From: an uncultured bacterium | GTDB taxonomy: Bacteria > Verrucomicrobiota > Lentisphaeria > Victivallales > UBA1829 | Assembly (NCBI GenBank): GCA_902774245.1 | Contig: CACYHQ010000006.1 | Location: forward strand, 62,001 to 126,000 | Reading direction: 5' to 3' | Length of the DNA stretch: 64,000 nt | Shown here: positions 21,600 to 31,084 of the stretch, piece by piece | Numbering within the stretch: position 1 is the stretch's first letter | Layout of the letters: each line of letters starts with the position of its first letter | Translations under genes and position numbers: made by a program | The notes under the pieces: generated by a model | Seen by the model: only the letters and a program-made list of their open reading frames with translations | Told to the model about the DNA's origin: nothing | Database searches by the model: none

Positions 21600-21745
21600 T
21601 CCCCATCTTCCATCCGCTTTCTCAGAAGAAAGGACCGCTTCATGGCCGTGTTCAGACATCCGGCAACGGACGTGCGGAACGCCGCGTGCGGTCCTCTCTT
21701 TTTGCCCGTATTTCGCCTCTTTTCAGCTCAGACGGAGGCCGCGCC

Positions 21746-23131
21746 ATGAAGGAAAACGGCTGTCTCCTGCGGTTCGACGAAGGCACGGTCGTGCTAGAGG
21801 GCTCCCACGAAGCGGCGGCGCTCGTCATCGACCTCGTGACCGACGATCCGCGCATCGGCGCATGGCGCGCGGAAGCCTGCCGCTACGAGGCGATCATGCG
21901 GCGGCTGTACGCGGGCGGGATTCAGCCTGACGACCGCGCCCGCGACTACACCGTTTTCGGCGCGCCGCTCCGCACGAAGTTCAAGCCGATGCCCCACCAG
22001 AGCGCCGCGCTGTCCGCGTGGCTCGCCGCCAAATGCCGCGGCATTGTGGCCATGCCGACGGGTTCGGGCAAGACCTTCCTCGCGTTCCTGGCGATCGCCG
22101 CCGTCCGGCGCTCCACGCTGGTCGTGGTTCCGACGATCGACCTGCTGCACCAGTGGGCGTCCCAGCTCGAACGCGCCTTCGAGGTGCCGGTCGGCATGCT
22201 CGGCGGCGGCAGCAGCGACGTCCGGCAGATCACGGTCAGCACCTACGATTCCGCCGTGCTCCGCATGCCGCAGATCGGAAACAAGTTCGGGCTGGCGATC
22301 TACGACGAATGCCACCATCTGCCCGGCGAAGTAAACCGGCTGTCCGCCTCGCTCTGCCTCGCGCCGTACCGCCTCGGACTCTCCGCCACGCCGGACACCG
22401 GCGATACGTTCCCGGTCATGTGCGACCTGCTCGGCCAGCCGGTGTACCGGACCGAGATCAACGAACTGGAGGGCGGCGTGCTGTCGCCCTACCGCACCGT
22501 GCGGCTCCGCCTCGGCCTCACACCGGAGGAGACCGCCGAATACAACGCCGCGCACACCAAATACGTCGCGTTCCTGCGCGCCAACAACATCCTCTTTCAG
22601 GACAATTCCGGTTGGAGCGACTTCATCGCGCTGTGCGCCCGGCGTCCCGGCGGACGCGAGGCGTATCAGGCGTATCTGCGTCAGCGCGCCATCGCCCGCT
22701 GCGGCTCGGCGAAGCTCCGCGAAGTCTGGCGCATCATCCGCGAAAACCCGTCCGCTCGCACGATCGTGTTCACGGCGGACAACGACACCGCGTACCGCAT
22801 CGGCGAGACGCTCTGCCTGCCCGTGCTGACCCACAAGACGAAGGCGGCCGAACGCAAGGACTTCCTCGAACGGTTCCGCCAGGGCGAATATCCCGTACTC
22901 GTCACGAGCAAGGTGCTGAACGAGGGCGTGGACGTCCCCGAGGCCAACATCGGCATCGTGGTCTCCGGCAGCGGCTGTACGCGCGAACACGTCCAGCGCC
23001 TCGGACGCATCCTGCGCCGCGCCGAGGGCAAGGAGGCCGTGCTCTACGAACTCGTGAGCGATGGCACCAGCGAAATGAACGTGAGCGACCGCCGCCGCCA
23101 GAACAGCGCGTATTCCCGGAGGCGCTACTGA
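21746..23131 (+). CDS. XPB-family DNA helicase (bacterial XPB)
   Basis: 461 aa. ATG 21746 follows ACGGAGG. The N-terminal 80 residues match the small damage-recognition-like region of XPB proteins; then Walker A MPTGSGKT (103-110), DECH box (187-190), SATP (213-216) and a RecA2 domain with TSKVLNEGVDVPEA and QRLGRILRRAEGKEA. XPB is a 3'-5' superfamily 2 translocase of nucleotide excision repair and transcription, found in archaea, eukaryotes and a minority of bacteria. It overlaps by one base (TGATG) the next gene, a Bax1-like nuclease, which is the archaeal XPB partner. Together they probably unwind and incise damaged DNA. Confidence 0.9.
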   Translation: MKENGCLLRFDEGTVVLEGSHEAAALVIDLVTDDPRIGAWRAEACRYEAIMRRLYAGGIQPDDRARDYTVFGAPLRTKFKPMPHQSAALSAWLAAKCRGIVAMPTGSGKTFLAFLAIAAVRRSTLVVVPTIDLLHQWASQLERAFEVPVGMLGGGSSDVRQITVSTYDSAVLRMPQIGNKFGLAIYDECHHLPGEVNRLSASLCLAPYRLGLSATPDTGDTFPVMCDLLGQPVYRTEINELEGGVLSPYRTVRLRLGLTPEETAEYNAAHTKYVAFLRANNILFQDNSGWSDFIALCARRPGGREAYQAYLRQRAIARCGSAKLREVWRIIRENPSARTIVFTADNDTAYRIGETLCLPVLTHKTKAAERKDFLERFRQGEYPVLVTSKVLNEGVDVPEANIGIVVSGSGCTREHVQRLGRILRRAEGKEAVLYELVSDGTSEMNVSDRRRQNSAYSRRRY

Positions 23132-24348
23132 TGCTGACGAAGGACCTCATCCGCGCCCGCCTTTCCGGCGAGTCTATCAAACCGCAGTTCGTCCGCACGG
23201 ACGACCCGGAGATACTGCGTTACGCCGAGGCGCTGATCCTGCTCTACGGCGAGGGTGTCGGCACGACCGCCGCCGAACTCGACGAATCCGCCGCCGCGCT
23301 CGCCGCCGTATTCCGCGATAAGAAGCTCGCAGAGGGGCTGCACAAGACCGTCCGCGACCGCGCCGAATTCTCCCTGCCCGCCGACTACGACTACCCCGCC
23401 GCCCGCGTCGAACTCTTCCGCGGGACCGCCGCACTGCTGCGTTCCGGCAACGCGCCGGGATCGCTCGACGATGTCCGGACCGCCGTGTTCGCCTCGGTCC
23501 CGTCCGCAGCCGAAACGTTCGCGCAGGGGATCTACTGCGATCTGCCGGAGTGCGAACGCCTCCTGCCGATGAAGAAGATGCTGGTGCGCGAGGTGCCGGA
23601 ACGCTACAACGTCTCGCTCGTACAGTCGCTCCTGCTCTTCGCCTCGAAATTGACCGTGACGATCCCCGCGAAATCGGAACCGGCCTTCCTCCGCCGCCTT
23701 TTCCGCTACATGAAGTTCTTCCGGCTGCTCTTCACCGCCGAAATGACCGGAAAGGACGCCATCCGCCTCACGTTCGACGGGCCTGCGAGCGTGCTGGAAC
23801 ACAGCGCGAAATACGGCCTCCAGATCGCCTCGTTCTTCCCCGCGGTCTGCCAGCTCCCGCAATGGAGCATCGCCGCCGAGGTCATATGGAAGGACCACTA
23901 CCGCAAGCTCAAACTCGACGAATCCAGCGGCCTTGTGAGCCATTACGCCAACTTCGTCGCATACCAGCCGGAGGAGATCCGCATGTTCTCCGACTATTTC
24001 CGCACCTCGCAGACCGGCTGGACGCTCGACGACATGCCCGGCTGGATCCCGCTCGGCGGACAGGCGCTGCTGTTCCCCGATTTCGTGTTCCGCGACGGCT
24101 CCGGCCGCGAATACCCGATGGAGCTGTTCCATCTCTGGCACGCGGCTCAGCTCGAACAGCGTCTGGCCTGGTGCGAGGCGCACCCCGAACGCAACCTTCT
24201 GCTCGGCGTGGACCGTTCCCTGCTGAAAAAGGACGGCGTCCTGAAGGAACGCCTTGAGGCGAGCAGGTATTTCCAGTCGCACGGCTTCCTGTTCCGGGAC
24301 TTCCCCGGCGTGGAGAAAGTCTCGAAGCTGCTGGACTCCCTCGCCTGA
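23131..24348 (+). CDS. Bax1-like nuclease (DUF790 family)
   Basis: 405 aa. Its start overlaps the XPB stop by one base, so the pair is translationally coupled. The N-terminal MLTKDLIRARLSGESIKPQF is typical of DUF790/Bax1, the structure-specific nuclease that binds XPB in archaea. The C-terminal part contains FPDFVF (Pro316-Asp317) and YPMELFHLWH (Glu331), the PD-(D/E)xK-like catalytic pattern. The middle helical region has RYNVSLVQSLL, also typical of the family. Expected role: cutting DNA bubbles made by XPB during repair. Confidence 0.85.
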   Translation: MLTKDLIRARLSGESIKPQFVRTDDPEILRYAEALILLYGEGVGTTAAELDESAAALAAVFRDKKLAEGLHKTVRDRAEFSLPADYDYPAARVELFRGTAALLRSGNAPGSLDDVRTAVFASVPSAAETFAQGIYCDLPECERLLPMKKMLVREVPERYNVSLVQSLLLFASKLTVTIPAKSEPAFLRRLFRYMKFFRLLFTAEMTGKDAIRLTFDGPASVLEHSAKYGLQIASFFPAVCQLPQWSIAAEVIWKDHYRKLKLDESSGLVSHYANFVAYQPEEIRMFSDYFRTSQTGWTLDDMPGWIPLGGQALLFPDFVFRDGSGREYPMELFHLWHAAQLEQRLAWCEAHPERNLLLGVDRSLLKKDGVLKERLEASRYFQSHGFLFRDFPGVEKVSKLLDSLA

Positions 24349-24519
24349 AGCCATCTTCGCCGGGAAGCCGGAAAAATATCCGACAAAATGCTCTTTCCGG
24401 CTTGAATCCCCGCCGTTTCCGGGTTACATTACTATTAAAATCTAGCGGACGCTTTTTTCGGTTTTCCGCTGTTTTCGTGTACTATTCCTGACACCCCATA
24501 TTCCCCGGAAACAAACCCT

Positions 24520-25989
24520 ATGAACCTTGAAGTCATCGTTTTCATCCTCTATCTCCTCTGCATGCTCGGAATCGGAGTCTATTTCTTTATCAAGGACCGC
24601 AAGGGCGGCGAAAAGACGTTCTTCCTGGGGGACCGCAAGATGGGCGCGTGGGTCGGGGCGCTCTCCGCGGGCGCGTCGGACATGAGCGCGTGGGTGCTGA
24701 TGGGGCTTCCGACTTCGGTCTACGCGTTCGGGCTCGGCAAGATCTGGATCCCGGTCGGACTTGTGGCGGGCTACACGGCGAGCTGGCTGATCGAAGCGCC
24801 GCGCCTGAGGAGGTTCTCCATCGTGTCCGGCGACGCGATCACGATCCCGCAGTACCTCTCGAACCGGTTCCTGGCGAAATCGAAGGCGCTGCAGGTGATC
24901 TGCGCGGTCGTCTTCCTGCTGGCGTACACGGTCTACGCGGCGTCCAGCATCAAGGCGTGCGGCACGCTGTTCCACAAGGTCATCGGCATGGACCCGATGA
25001 CGGCGATGTATCTCGCCGTGTTCATCATCGTGGGGTATACGTTCATGGGCGGGTTCTCCGCCGTGTGCTGGACCGACTTCTTCCAGGGGCTGCTCATCCT
25101 CGGCGCGATGCTCCTCGCTCCGGTGTTCGCTTTCCTCATGATGGACTTCCTCGGCGAGGCCATCGAAGCTTCCGACCCCTACTGGAATCCCGCCGCGGAC
25201 TGGCACGACATCGTGTCCGGGCTGGCGTGGGGGCTGGGCTACTTCGGGATGCCGCACATCATCATCCGGTTCATGTCGATCAAGTCGCAGAAGACACTGA
25301 AGGTGTCCGCCTGGATCGGCATCGCGTGGACGGTCCTGATCCTGATCTTCGCGGTGCTGATCGGCATCGTCGGGCGCCTGAACTTCGGCATAGATGACGA
25401 TATGGAGAAAAACGAACTGGTCTTCGTTCAGATGGTCCGCAGTCTCTTCCCCGCTTTGTTTTCCGGCGTCCTGCTTTCCGCCGTGCTGGCGGCCTCCATG
25501 AGCACCGCCGACAGCCAGCTGCTTTCCGCCTCGTCCTCGCTCGCCAGCGACGTCTACAAGCCGATCGTCCGCAGGAACCGCGCGTCCGACCGCGAACTCA
25601 TGTGGGTCGGGCGTCTCGTCGTGCTCGCGGTCGCCGTCGTCGCGCTCGTGATCGCCGCGAATCCGAACTCCGGTTCCATCATGGGCCTCGTGGAAAACGC
25701 CTGGGGACTCTTCGGCGCGGCGTTCGGTCCCGCCATCCTCCTGTCGCTCTTCTGGCGCAAGTTCAATTTCGCGGGTGCGGTCGCCGGCATCGTGGTCGGC
25801 GCGGCGGTCGACATCTGCTGGCTCGTCTTCCTGAAACAGACCGGCATCTACGAGATCCTGCCCGGATTCGCCGCCGGAGCCGTCGCCGCGTTCGTCGCCT
25901 CCAAACTCGCCGGCACCCCGTCCGAAGACGTCTTGAAACTGTACGACGACGCCGTCGCGTACGTCGACATCTACGCATACGAAGACTGA
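24520..25989 (+). CDS. putP: Sodium:solute symporter, PutP family
   Basis: 489 aa with about 13 membrane segments (SSS family). Landmarks: KTFFLGDRKMGAWVGALSAGASDMSAWVLMGLPTS-like N-terminal region, the YTFMGGFSAVCWTDFFQG segment and SAVLAASMSTADSQLL, which carry Na+-site residues in PutP and vSGLT. Na+/proline import is the most likely activity; other SSS substrates are possible. The upstream 170 bp contains AT-rich sequence but no clear promoter. The start has only a weak ribosome binding site (CCGGAAACAAACCCT). Confidence 0.85.
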   Translation: MNLEVIVFILYLLCMLGIGVYFFIKDRKGGEKTFFLGDRKMGAWVGALSAGASDMSAWVLMGLPTSVYAFGLGKIWIPVGLVAGYTASWLIEAPRLRRFSIVSGDAITIPQYLSNRFLAKSKALQVICAVVFLLAYTVYAASSIKACGTLFHKVIGMDPMTAMYLAVFIIVGYTFMGGFSAVCWTDFFQGLLILGAMLLAPVFAFLMMDFLGEAIEASDPYWNPAADWHDIVSGLAWGLGYFGMPHIIIRFMSIKSQKTLKVSAWIGIAWTVLILIFAVLIGIVGRLNFGIDDDMEKNELVFVQMVRSLFPALFSGVLLSAVLAASMSTADSQLLSASSSLASDVYKPIVRRNRASDRELMWVGRLVVLAVAVVALVIAANPNSGSIMGLVENAWGLFGAAFGPAILLSLFWRKFNFAGAVAGIVVGAAVDICWLVFLKQTGIYEILPGFAAGAVAAFVASKLAGTPSEDVLKLYDDAVAYVDIYAYED

Positions 25990-26043
25990 TCCGGACACAT
26001 ACAAACAGAAAATGCTGTTTTTTCCCAACGAAAGGAATGTCCG

Positions 26044-27861
26044 ATGAATAACGCCTCAGAGAAGTATTCCGTGACCCAGTATTCCATCAGTTCGATACTG
26101 GGCTATATTGATGCCGGAGACATTGCAATCCCGGAAATTCAGCGCCCATTTGTCTGGAAGGGGAAACAGGTCCGTGATCTCATAGATTCGCTTTATAACG
26201 GCTATCCGACCGGATACCTCATCATCTGGCAGAATCCCGATGTAAAACTGAAAAATGGAGAGCGGTCCATCGGAAAGAAAATCCTGATCGACGGTCAGCA
26301 ACGTGTTACCGCCCTGATGACGGCGATCGGAGGGTATCCCGTCCTGAATGAAAACTATGAACAGAAACAAATCGCAATAGCATTTAATCCACTTGCCAAA
26401 GGGGAAGAGGAGTTGTTCGCGGTACGCACTCCTGCTCATGACAAAAGTTCTTTCTGGATTCCGGACATTTCCGTAGTATTCCGTGCGGATTTCGACAGTT
26501 ACGAGTTCATAAACAGCTATGCTGAAAAGAATCCGGCCGTGGACAAAAAAGATTTGAACAAAGCCATCAACAAACTGTTAAGCATCAAGAATTGTCAATT
26601 GGGCGTCATCACTCTTATCCCGCAGTTGGACATCAGCGAAGTCACAGAGATATTTGTACGCATCAATTCCCAAGGGAAACGATTAAACGAGGCGGATTTT
26701 GCCATGTCGAAAATTGCCGCGGATGAACGTTTCGGCGGAAACATGCTTCGCAAGGCGATAGACTATTTCTGCCATTTGGCTGTTGATCCGGCTTTTTACA
26801 GTCAATTGTCCAGCGGCGATCGCGAGTTTATGGCTTCGGAATACGCAGCCAAGCTGAAGTGGCTCAAAGACGATTACGACAACATTTACGATCCCGACTA
26901 CAATGACATGCTGCGTGTTTCCTTTATGCATCAGTTCGGCCGGGGAAGACTCGGAGATCTGGTAAGCCTGCTTTCCGGACGTGATTTTGCGGACCGGACA
27001 TTCAAGGAAGAAATAGCAAAAGACAGTTTCGAGAAGCTTTCCGCCGGTGTCATCAATTTCATGAACCAATATACCTTCGAGCAATTTGTTCTGGCTATCC
27101 GGGCAGCCGGTTTTATCAATCCCAAGCTTTTGAATTCCAAAATGACTTTGGATTTCGCGTATACCCTTTATCTGTTGCTGAACAACGGAAATGAGATTCA
27201 AAAAATCGAAATCAAGCCGTGTGTTCAGAAATGGTTTGTCCTTTCAACGCTTACCGGCAGATACGTCAGTTCTCCTGAATCACAGATGGACCGTGACCTG
27301 CGTGCGATTGCCGCCAAGGGATTTCTGCCGTTCTTCAGGGAAGTTGAAAGCGCCGAATTGTCCGATACGTTCTGGGAAGTCGGATTGGTTCAAAACTTGG
27401 AAACATCCTCTATTTCCAGTCCGTTCTTCAACACCTTTTTAGCCGCGCAGGTACATGCGGGTGACCGTTCCCTTCTCTCCAGCAGCGCAAAAGTTTCCGA
27501 TTTGCTTTCCGCCGGAGATGTACACCATATCTTCCCCAAGGAGTTCCTGAAGCAAAACGGCATCGTTGACAAAGCCGTGTACAATCAGGTCGCGAACTAC
27601 GCATATCTGGATACAGGAGTGAATATTTCCGTAGGCAAAAAAGCGCCTCGTGAGTATTTTACGGCCGCATTGGAGCAGTGCTCTACCAAAGAATTGCGAG
27701 TTGGAACAATTGTGGATGAAGAACAATTGCGTGACAGTTTGTCCGCGAACTGTATTCCGTCCGGCGTTTTTGACATGACGGCGGATGATTATCAGACATT
27801 CCTGCAGGAACGTCGTGTTTTAATGGCTAGGAAAATCAAAAAATACTACAACAGTCTGTGA
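26044..27861 (+). CDS. DUF262/DUF1524 (GmrSD-like) nuclease
   Basis: 605 aa. ATG 26044 follows AAAGGAA. The N-terminal DUF262 domain shows IPEIQRPFVWKGKQV and the hallmark ILIDGQQRVTAL, a ParB/Srx-like nucleotide-binding fold. The C-terminal DUF1524 HNH nuclease shows DVHHIFPKEF with a later NISVGKK. GmrSD, SspE and BrxU proteins with this architecture cut modified phage DNA or act as NTP-fuelled phage defence. It stands alone with no methylase or modification genes beside it. Base composition is markedly lower in GC than neighbouring genes, consistent with horizontal acquisition. Phage defence is inference from family. Confidence 0.85.
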   Translation: MNNASEKYSVTQYSISSILGYIDAGDIAIPEIQRPFVWKGKQVRDLIDSLYNGYPTGYLIIWQNPDVKLKNGERSIGKKILIDGQQRVTALMTAIGGYPVLNENYEQKQIAIAFNPLAKGEEELFAVRTPAHDKSSFWIPDISVVFRADFDSYEFINSYAEKNPAVDKKDLNKAINKLLSIKNCQLGVITLIPQLDISEVTEIFVRINSQGKRLNEADFAMSKIAADERFGGNMLRKAIDYFCHLAVDPAFYSQLSSGDREFMASEYAAKLKWLKDDYDNIYDPDYNDMLRVSFMHQFGRGRLGDLVSLLSGRDFADRTFKEEIAKDSFEKLSAGVINFMNQYTFEQFVLAIRAAGFINPKLLNSKMTLDFAYTLYLLLNNGNEIQKIEIKPCVQKWFVLSTLTGRYVSSPESQMDRDLRAIAAKGFLPFFREVESAELSDTFWEVGLVQNLETSSISSPFFNTFLAAQVHAGDRSLLSSSAKVSDLLSAGDVHHIFPKEFLKQNGIVDKAVYNQVANYAYLDTGVNISVGKKAPREYFTAALEQCSTKELRVGTIVDEEQLRDSLSANCIPSGVFDMTADDYQTFLQERRVLMARKIKKYYNSL

Positions 27862-27929
27862 GGTTGAGCGGGTTTTCTTGAATACCCATTCTCATAAATA
27901 CTCCCCCACACTTCGTCCTCTGAACAAAA

Positions 27930-27960
27930 CTCCCGCCGGGATGGTTGATCCGGGCGGGAG
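27930..27960. terminator. Bidirectional terminator between convergent genes
   Basis: CTCCCGCC (27930-27937) pairs with GGCGGGAG (27953-27960), extended inward by GGAT/ATCC after one mismatch. T-rich tracts follow on both strands (TGTGTTTT on plus, TTTTG on minus). It lies between the DUF262 gene and the convergent esterase gene. Confidence 0.7.
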
Positions 27961-27993
27961 CGTGTGTTTTAGAATCAGAACAGGATTCTCAGC

Positions 27994-28887
27994 TTATTTT
28001 TTTCTTTGGGCGAAAAGCCAGTCGAGCGTGGTGTAGTCGTTGTAGCAGATGTCCCAGGCGTTGTGCGCGATCAGCGGATATTCGCGGTAACTGCACTGCG
28101 TGTTGCCGGCCTCCTGCAGGAACTTGAAGAAGTCGCGCGTGAGCTCGGTGCGGACCGTCTCGTCGTAGTCGCCCTGGTACAGCGCGATCGGCATATCCTT
28201 CATGCGTTCGGCCTCCTCGCGGGTGCCTCCGCAGCAGATCGCCACACAGCCGGCGAAGAGGTCGGGATTGCGGCCCGCGAGCTCGACCGTGCCGTGTCCG
28301 CCCATGGAGAACCCGGTCACGTAGATGCGCGCGGGATCGGCGTCGAATTCCTTCATCTTCGCGCGGACCAGCTTCGGCAGGTTGGCGAACACGCTTTCCG
28401 GACGGATGATGCCGTCGCCGCCGCGCTGGACGTTGTTGCCCCAGCCCTCGCTCGCGGGGCACTGCGGCGCGAGCACGACGACCTTGGTATTCTTATGGGC
28501 GAGGATGTAGGAAACGATCTCGGCGAATCCGTAGCGGAGCTGCGATTTGTTGTCGCTGCCGCGTTCGCCCACGCCGTGCAGGAAGACCAGCACGGTCGGC
28601 TTGCCGGAGGCGTCCATGTTGTACGTGCCCTCGCAGTAATTGATCTTGATGCCGTCTGCGTCAAACGTCTTCGCGGTCACGCGGGTGTTCCTGAAGATGG
28701 CGTCGTCCTTCTGCTGCTGGCTCGCGCCGTTCGGGAGCAGCGGGAAAAGGGGCTGTTCCTGGCCGGGCGCGTAGGTGTTGACGGGCTTGTTGTACTGGTC
28801 ACAGGTGTCGCCGCAGCAGCACGAGGCAAGCATGGCGGAAGCGGAAAGACAGACGGCGGAACCGATGAGTTTGAACGAATGACGCAT
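27994..28887 (-). CDS. Lipoprotein alpha/beta hydrolase (esterase/dienelactone-hydrolase-like)
   Basis: 297 aa from ATG 28887, which follows AAGGAG; a longer frame starts upstream but lacks support. Lipobox MLASC puts the lipidated Cys at residue 23, followed by CCGDTC. The hydrolase core has VFLHGVGERGSDN (oxyanion loop), VVVLAPQCPA, GFSMGGHGTVELA with the nucleophile Ser, and YQGDYDETV with a probable catalytic Asp. Similar proteins are predicted carbohydrate esterases or PHB-depolymerase-like enzymes. It probably acts on ester-linked polymers at the cell surface, in line with the GH97 and GH9 enzymes nearby. Confidence 0.8.
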   Translation of the reverse strand: MRHSFKLIGSAVCLSASAMLASCCCGDTCDQYNKPVNTYAPGQEQPLFPLLPNGASQQQKDDAIFRNTRVTAKTFDADGIKINYCEGTYNMDASGKPTVLVFLHGVGERGSDNKSQLRYGFAEIVSYILAHKNTKVVVLAPQCPASEGWGNNVQRGGDGIIRPESVFANLPKLVRAKMKEFDADPARIYVTGFSMGGHGTVELAGRNPDLFAGCVAICCGGTREEAERMKDMPIALYQGDYDETVRTELTRDFFKFLQEAGNTQCSYREYPLIAHNAWDICYNDYTTLDWLFAQRKK

Positions 28888-29213
28888 GGGAAACTCCTTG
28901 CAAAAATGTGGATGAAGCATGAAATGAAACGATTTTCGACTAATATACCGCGTCTTCGGAGCTTTGTCAAATCCGCCCGCCTCGATTCGGATGGAAAAAG
29001 CAAACGGCGGCGAGGCATCGTCCGTCCGGCAGGAATCATAAAGCCAAAAACATGGAAGAAAAACTGTTTTTTTGCTGAAAACGGGCTTGCTTTTCCCTGA
29101 AAAGATTGTATTTTATATAGATAAAAACCGAGGCGGAGCAGAACGTTCGATCCTGTTCCGTCCGTCCCTGTGTTTTCTGACTCAACTTTTCGAACAAGAA
29201 AGGATACCTCACA
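28888..29213. other. Divergent intergenic region, no gene seen
   Basis: 326 bp between the minus-strand esterase and plus-strand LemA genes. It must hold both promoters. AT-rich sequence near 29090-29125 (ATTTTATATAGATAAA) probably includes the lemA promoter, but I cannot fix -35/-10 boxes with confidence. No RNA gene recognised. Confidence 0.5.
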
Positions 29214-29801
29214 ATGAAACAATTCATGCTCTTTGTCAGCATTCTGGCCGTGGTCGTGCTCTTCGGCGGCTGCTACATCATCGGACAGCGCAACGCCCTG
29301 ATCTCCCTCGACGAAAACGTGAACGAGGCATGGTCGAACATCGATGCGGATCTCCAGCGCCGCAACGACCTGATCCCGAACCTGGTCGCCACCGTGAAGG
29401 GCTACGCCACGCACGAAGAAGAAGTCTTCACCGGCATCGCCGACGCCCGCAGCAAACTCGCCGGAGCCACGACCATGCAGGAGAAGGCCGAAGCCGACGC
29501 AACCCTGACCGCCGGACTCGGCCGCCTGCTCGCCATCGCGGAAAATTACCCCGAACTGAAGGCGAACGAAGGCTTCCTCCGTCTCCAGGATGAACTTGCC
29601 GGCACCGAAAACCGCATCAAGGTCACCCGCAAACGCTACAACCAGGACGTCAAGACCTTCAACCGGTCGATCCGCCAGTTCCCCGGCTCCCTCTTTGCCG
29701 GAAATCTTCCGTTCATCGGCCTGAATCTCGAACCGCGCGAATACTTCGAGCCCCCGGCGGGCCACGATGCCGTGGTCAACGCGCCGAAGGTCCAATTCTG
29801 A
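29214..29801 (+). CDS. lemA: LemA family protein
   Basis: 195 aa. ATG follows AAAGGA. One N-terminal membrane anchor (residues 4-22; GGC within it could also be a lipobox), then the LemA helical bundle: LDENVNEAWSNIDADLQRRNDLIPNLV and ENRIKVTRKRYNQDVKTFN, a highly typical pair of motifs. LemA proteins are membrane-tethered, with an extended helical bundle outside the cytoplasm, and have no agreed biochemical role. It is followed by a TPM-domain gene, the usual partner in many bacteria. Confidence 0.92.
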   Translation: MKQFMLFVSILAVVVLFGGCYIIGQRNALISLDENVNEAWSNIDADLQRRNDLIPNLVATVKGYATHEEEVFTGIADARSKLAGATTMQEKAEADATLTAGLGRLLAIAENYPELKANEGFLRLQDELAGTENRIKVTRKRYNQDVKTFNRSIRQFPGSLFAGNLPFIGLNLEPREYFEPPAGHDAVVNAPKVQF

Positions 29802-29818
29802 TTTGAGTTCATTTCTCC

Positions 29819-29854
29819 CGGGCAGACAATCAAGCGTCTGTCCGGTTTTTTCTT
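29819..29854 (+). terminator. Hairpin terminator/attenuator between lemA and the TPM gene
   Basis: CGGGCAGAC (29819-29827) pairs with GTCTGTCCG (29836-29844), followed by GTTTTTTCTT. It may lower expression of the downstream gene relative to lemA. Confidence 0.8.
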
Positions 29855-29905
29855 AAACCAACGGAAATAACGGGCGGACAGCCGCGGAAAAGAAAGAAGG
29901 AAACG

Positions 29906-30823
29906 ATGAGCAGCAAGGGCAGACATTTCGGGTTCTGGGAATCGATGTTCCCGAACCAGCTTGGGAACCTGTGTTTCATCGTCTTTCTGTTCAGCCTGGT
30001 GCTGTTCGTCCTGTATGCCGGATTCGACCTGAACGTCTTCGATCCGGACGATTTCAAGTCCACGGACGAGCGCATCCCGGCTCTGGGTACGCGGCGCGTG
30101 GTCGACGAGGCGGGCGTGCTGACGCAGTCCGAGATCGACACGCTGACGGCTCAGATCGACGCCTACGAGGCGGCCTCGAAAGGCCAGATGGCCGTCTTCA
30201 TCATCCGGTCGCTCCACGGCGACGCGATCGAGGAGTTCTCCCTCGCCGTCGCCGAAAAATGGCAGATCGGCTGGCGCGGCGAGGACAACGGCGTCCTGCT
30301 GCTCCTGGCCATGGACGATCGCGAGAGCCGTCTGGAGATCGGCTACGGCCTGGAAGGCGTCATCAACGATGCCCGTGCGGGCGACATCCTGCGCGACATG
30401 GCACCCTACATGCGAATGGCGCAATACGAAAAAGCGATCTCCTTCGTCATCGCAAGCGTGGCGGCGTTCGTCCTGAACGAGAACGGACCGGAAAAATCCG
30501 CTGTGATGGATGAAGACGAAGAAACGGACGGCGGCTATTCCTATTCCTCGCCCGCGAACGCCCCCGAAGAAACCCTGTTCGCCATCATCGGCATCTGCAT
30601 CGTTCTTGAGCTCATCGGCACGATCATTGCCCGCTGCATGATCCACCCGGACGTCAAAAAATCCGTCGGACTGGTCGTCATGATCTTCCTCATGTATCTG
30701 TTATGGGAGGTCCTGAAGGGAATGCTCCGCGGAGGCGGCCGGGGCGGCAGCGGCGGCGGCAGCAGCCGGAGCGGAGGCGGGGGCGGCAGTTTCGGCGGAG
30801 GCGGCGCGTCCGGGAGATGGTAA
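29906..30823 (+). CDS. TPM-domain (YgcG family) membrane protein
   Basis: 305 aa. ATG 29906 follows AAGGAA. Order: N-terminal membrane segment (about 20-42), TPM domain (about 58-195) with VVDEAGVLTQSEIDTLTAQI and EIGYGLEGVINDARAG, then two membrane segments (about 220-270) and a C-terminal Gly/Ser tail (GGGGGSFGGGGASG). This is the standard YgcG architecture. TPM proteins are membrane-associated and have been linked to photosystem or acid-phosphatase functions elsewhere; the role here is unknown. Genomic pairing with LemA is well established. Confidence 0.9.
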   Translation: MSSKGRHFGFWESMFPNQLGNLCFIVFLFSLVLFVLYAGFDLNVFDPDDFKSTDERIPALGTRRVVDEAGVLTQSEIDTLTAQIDAYEAASKGQMAVFIIRSLHGDAIEEFSLAVAEKWQIGWRGEDNGVLLLLAMDDRESRLEIGYGLEGVINDARAGDILRDMAPYMRMAQYEKAISFVIASVAAFVLNENGPEKSAVMDEDEETDGGYSYSSPANAPEETLFAIIGICIVLELIGTIIARCMIHPDVKKSVGLVVMIFLMYLLWEVLKGMLRGGGRGGSGGGSSRSGGGGGSFGGGGASGRW

Positions 30824-30966
30824 ACCGGAAAACAGTTTTCAGCGGCGGTTGGCCCATGAATAACGACAACATAGAAATCATGTTAGCGGATAGCAGAGAA
30901 TGAGTTGGAAGAAAGGAACAAAAACGGCAAAAATCTAATTGTTTCGGCGTTTTTTCAGAAAAAGCA

Positions 30967-30995
30967 CTGGCATTTTAGAAAAAACGTGCTATGTT
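30967..30995 (+). promoter_or_regulatory. Promoter of the NYN-cold-shock gene
   Basis: CTGGCA (30967-30972), 17-bp spacer, TATGTT (30990-30995) preceded by TGC. The predicted start is near 31002, at the edge of an inverted repeat. Confidence 0.55.
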
Positions 30996-31002
30996 AAGGC
31001 TT

Positions 31003-31029
31003 GAAATGTTTCGAGTGTGAAACGATTTC
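31003..31029 (+). promoter_or_regulatory. Inverted repeat at the 5' end of the NYN-cold-shock mRNA
   Basis: GAAATGTTTC and GAAACGATTTC form a near-perfect dyad around GAGTGT, placed just after the promoter. It could be an operator or a 5' RNA hairpin. The product carries a cold-shock RNA-binding domain, so RNA-level autocontrol is possible but unproven. Confidence 0.4.
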
Positions 31030-31084
31030 AGTATCATCCCGTATTATCTGAACAGAACTAAAATTTGGAAAGGACTTGCCCGCC

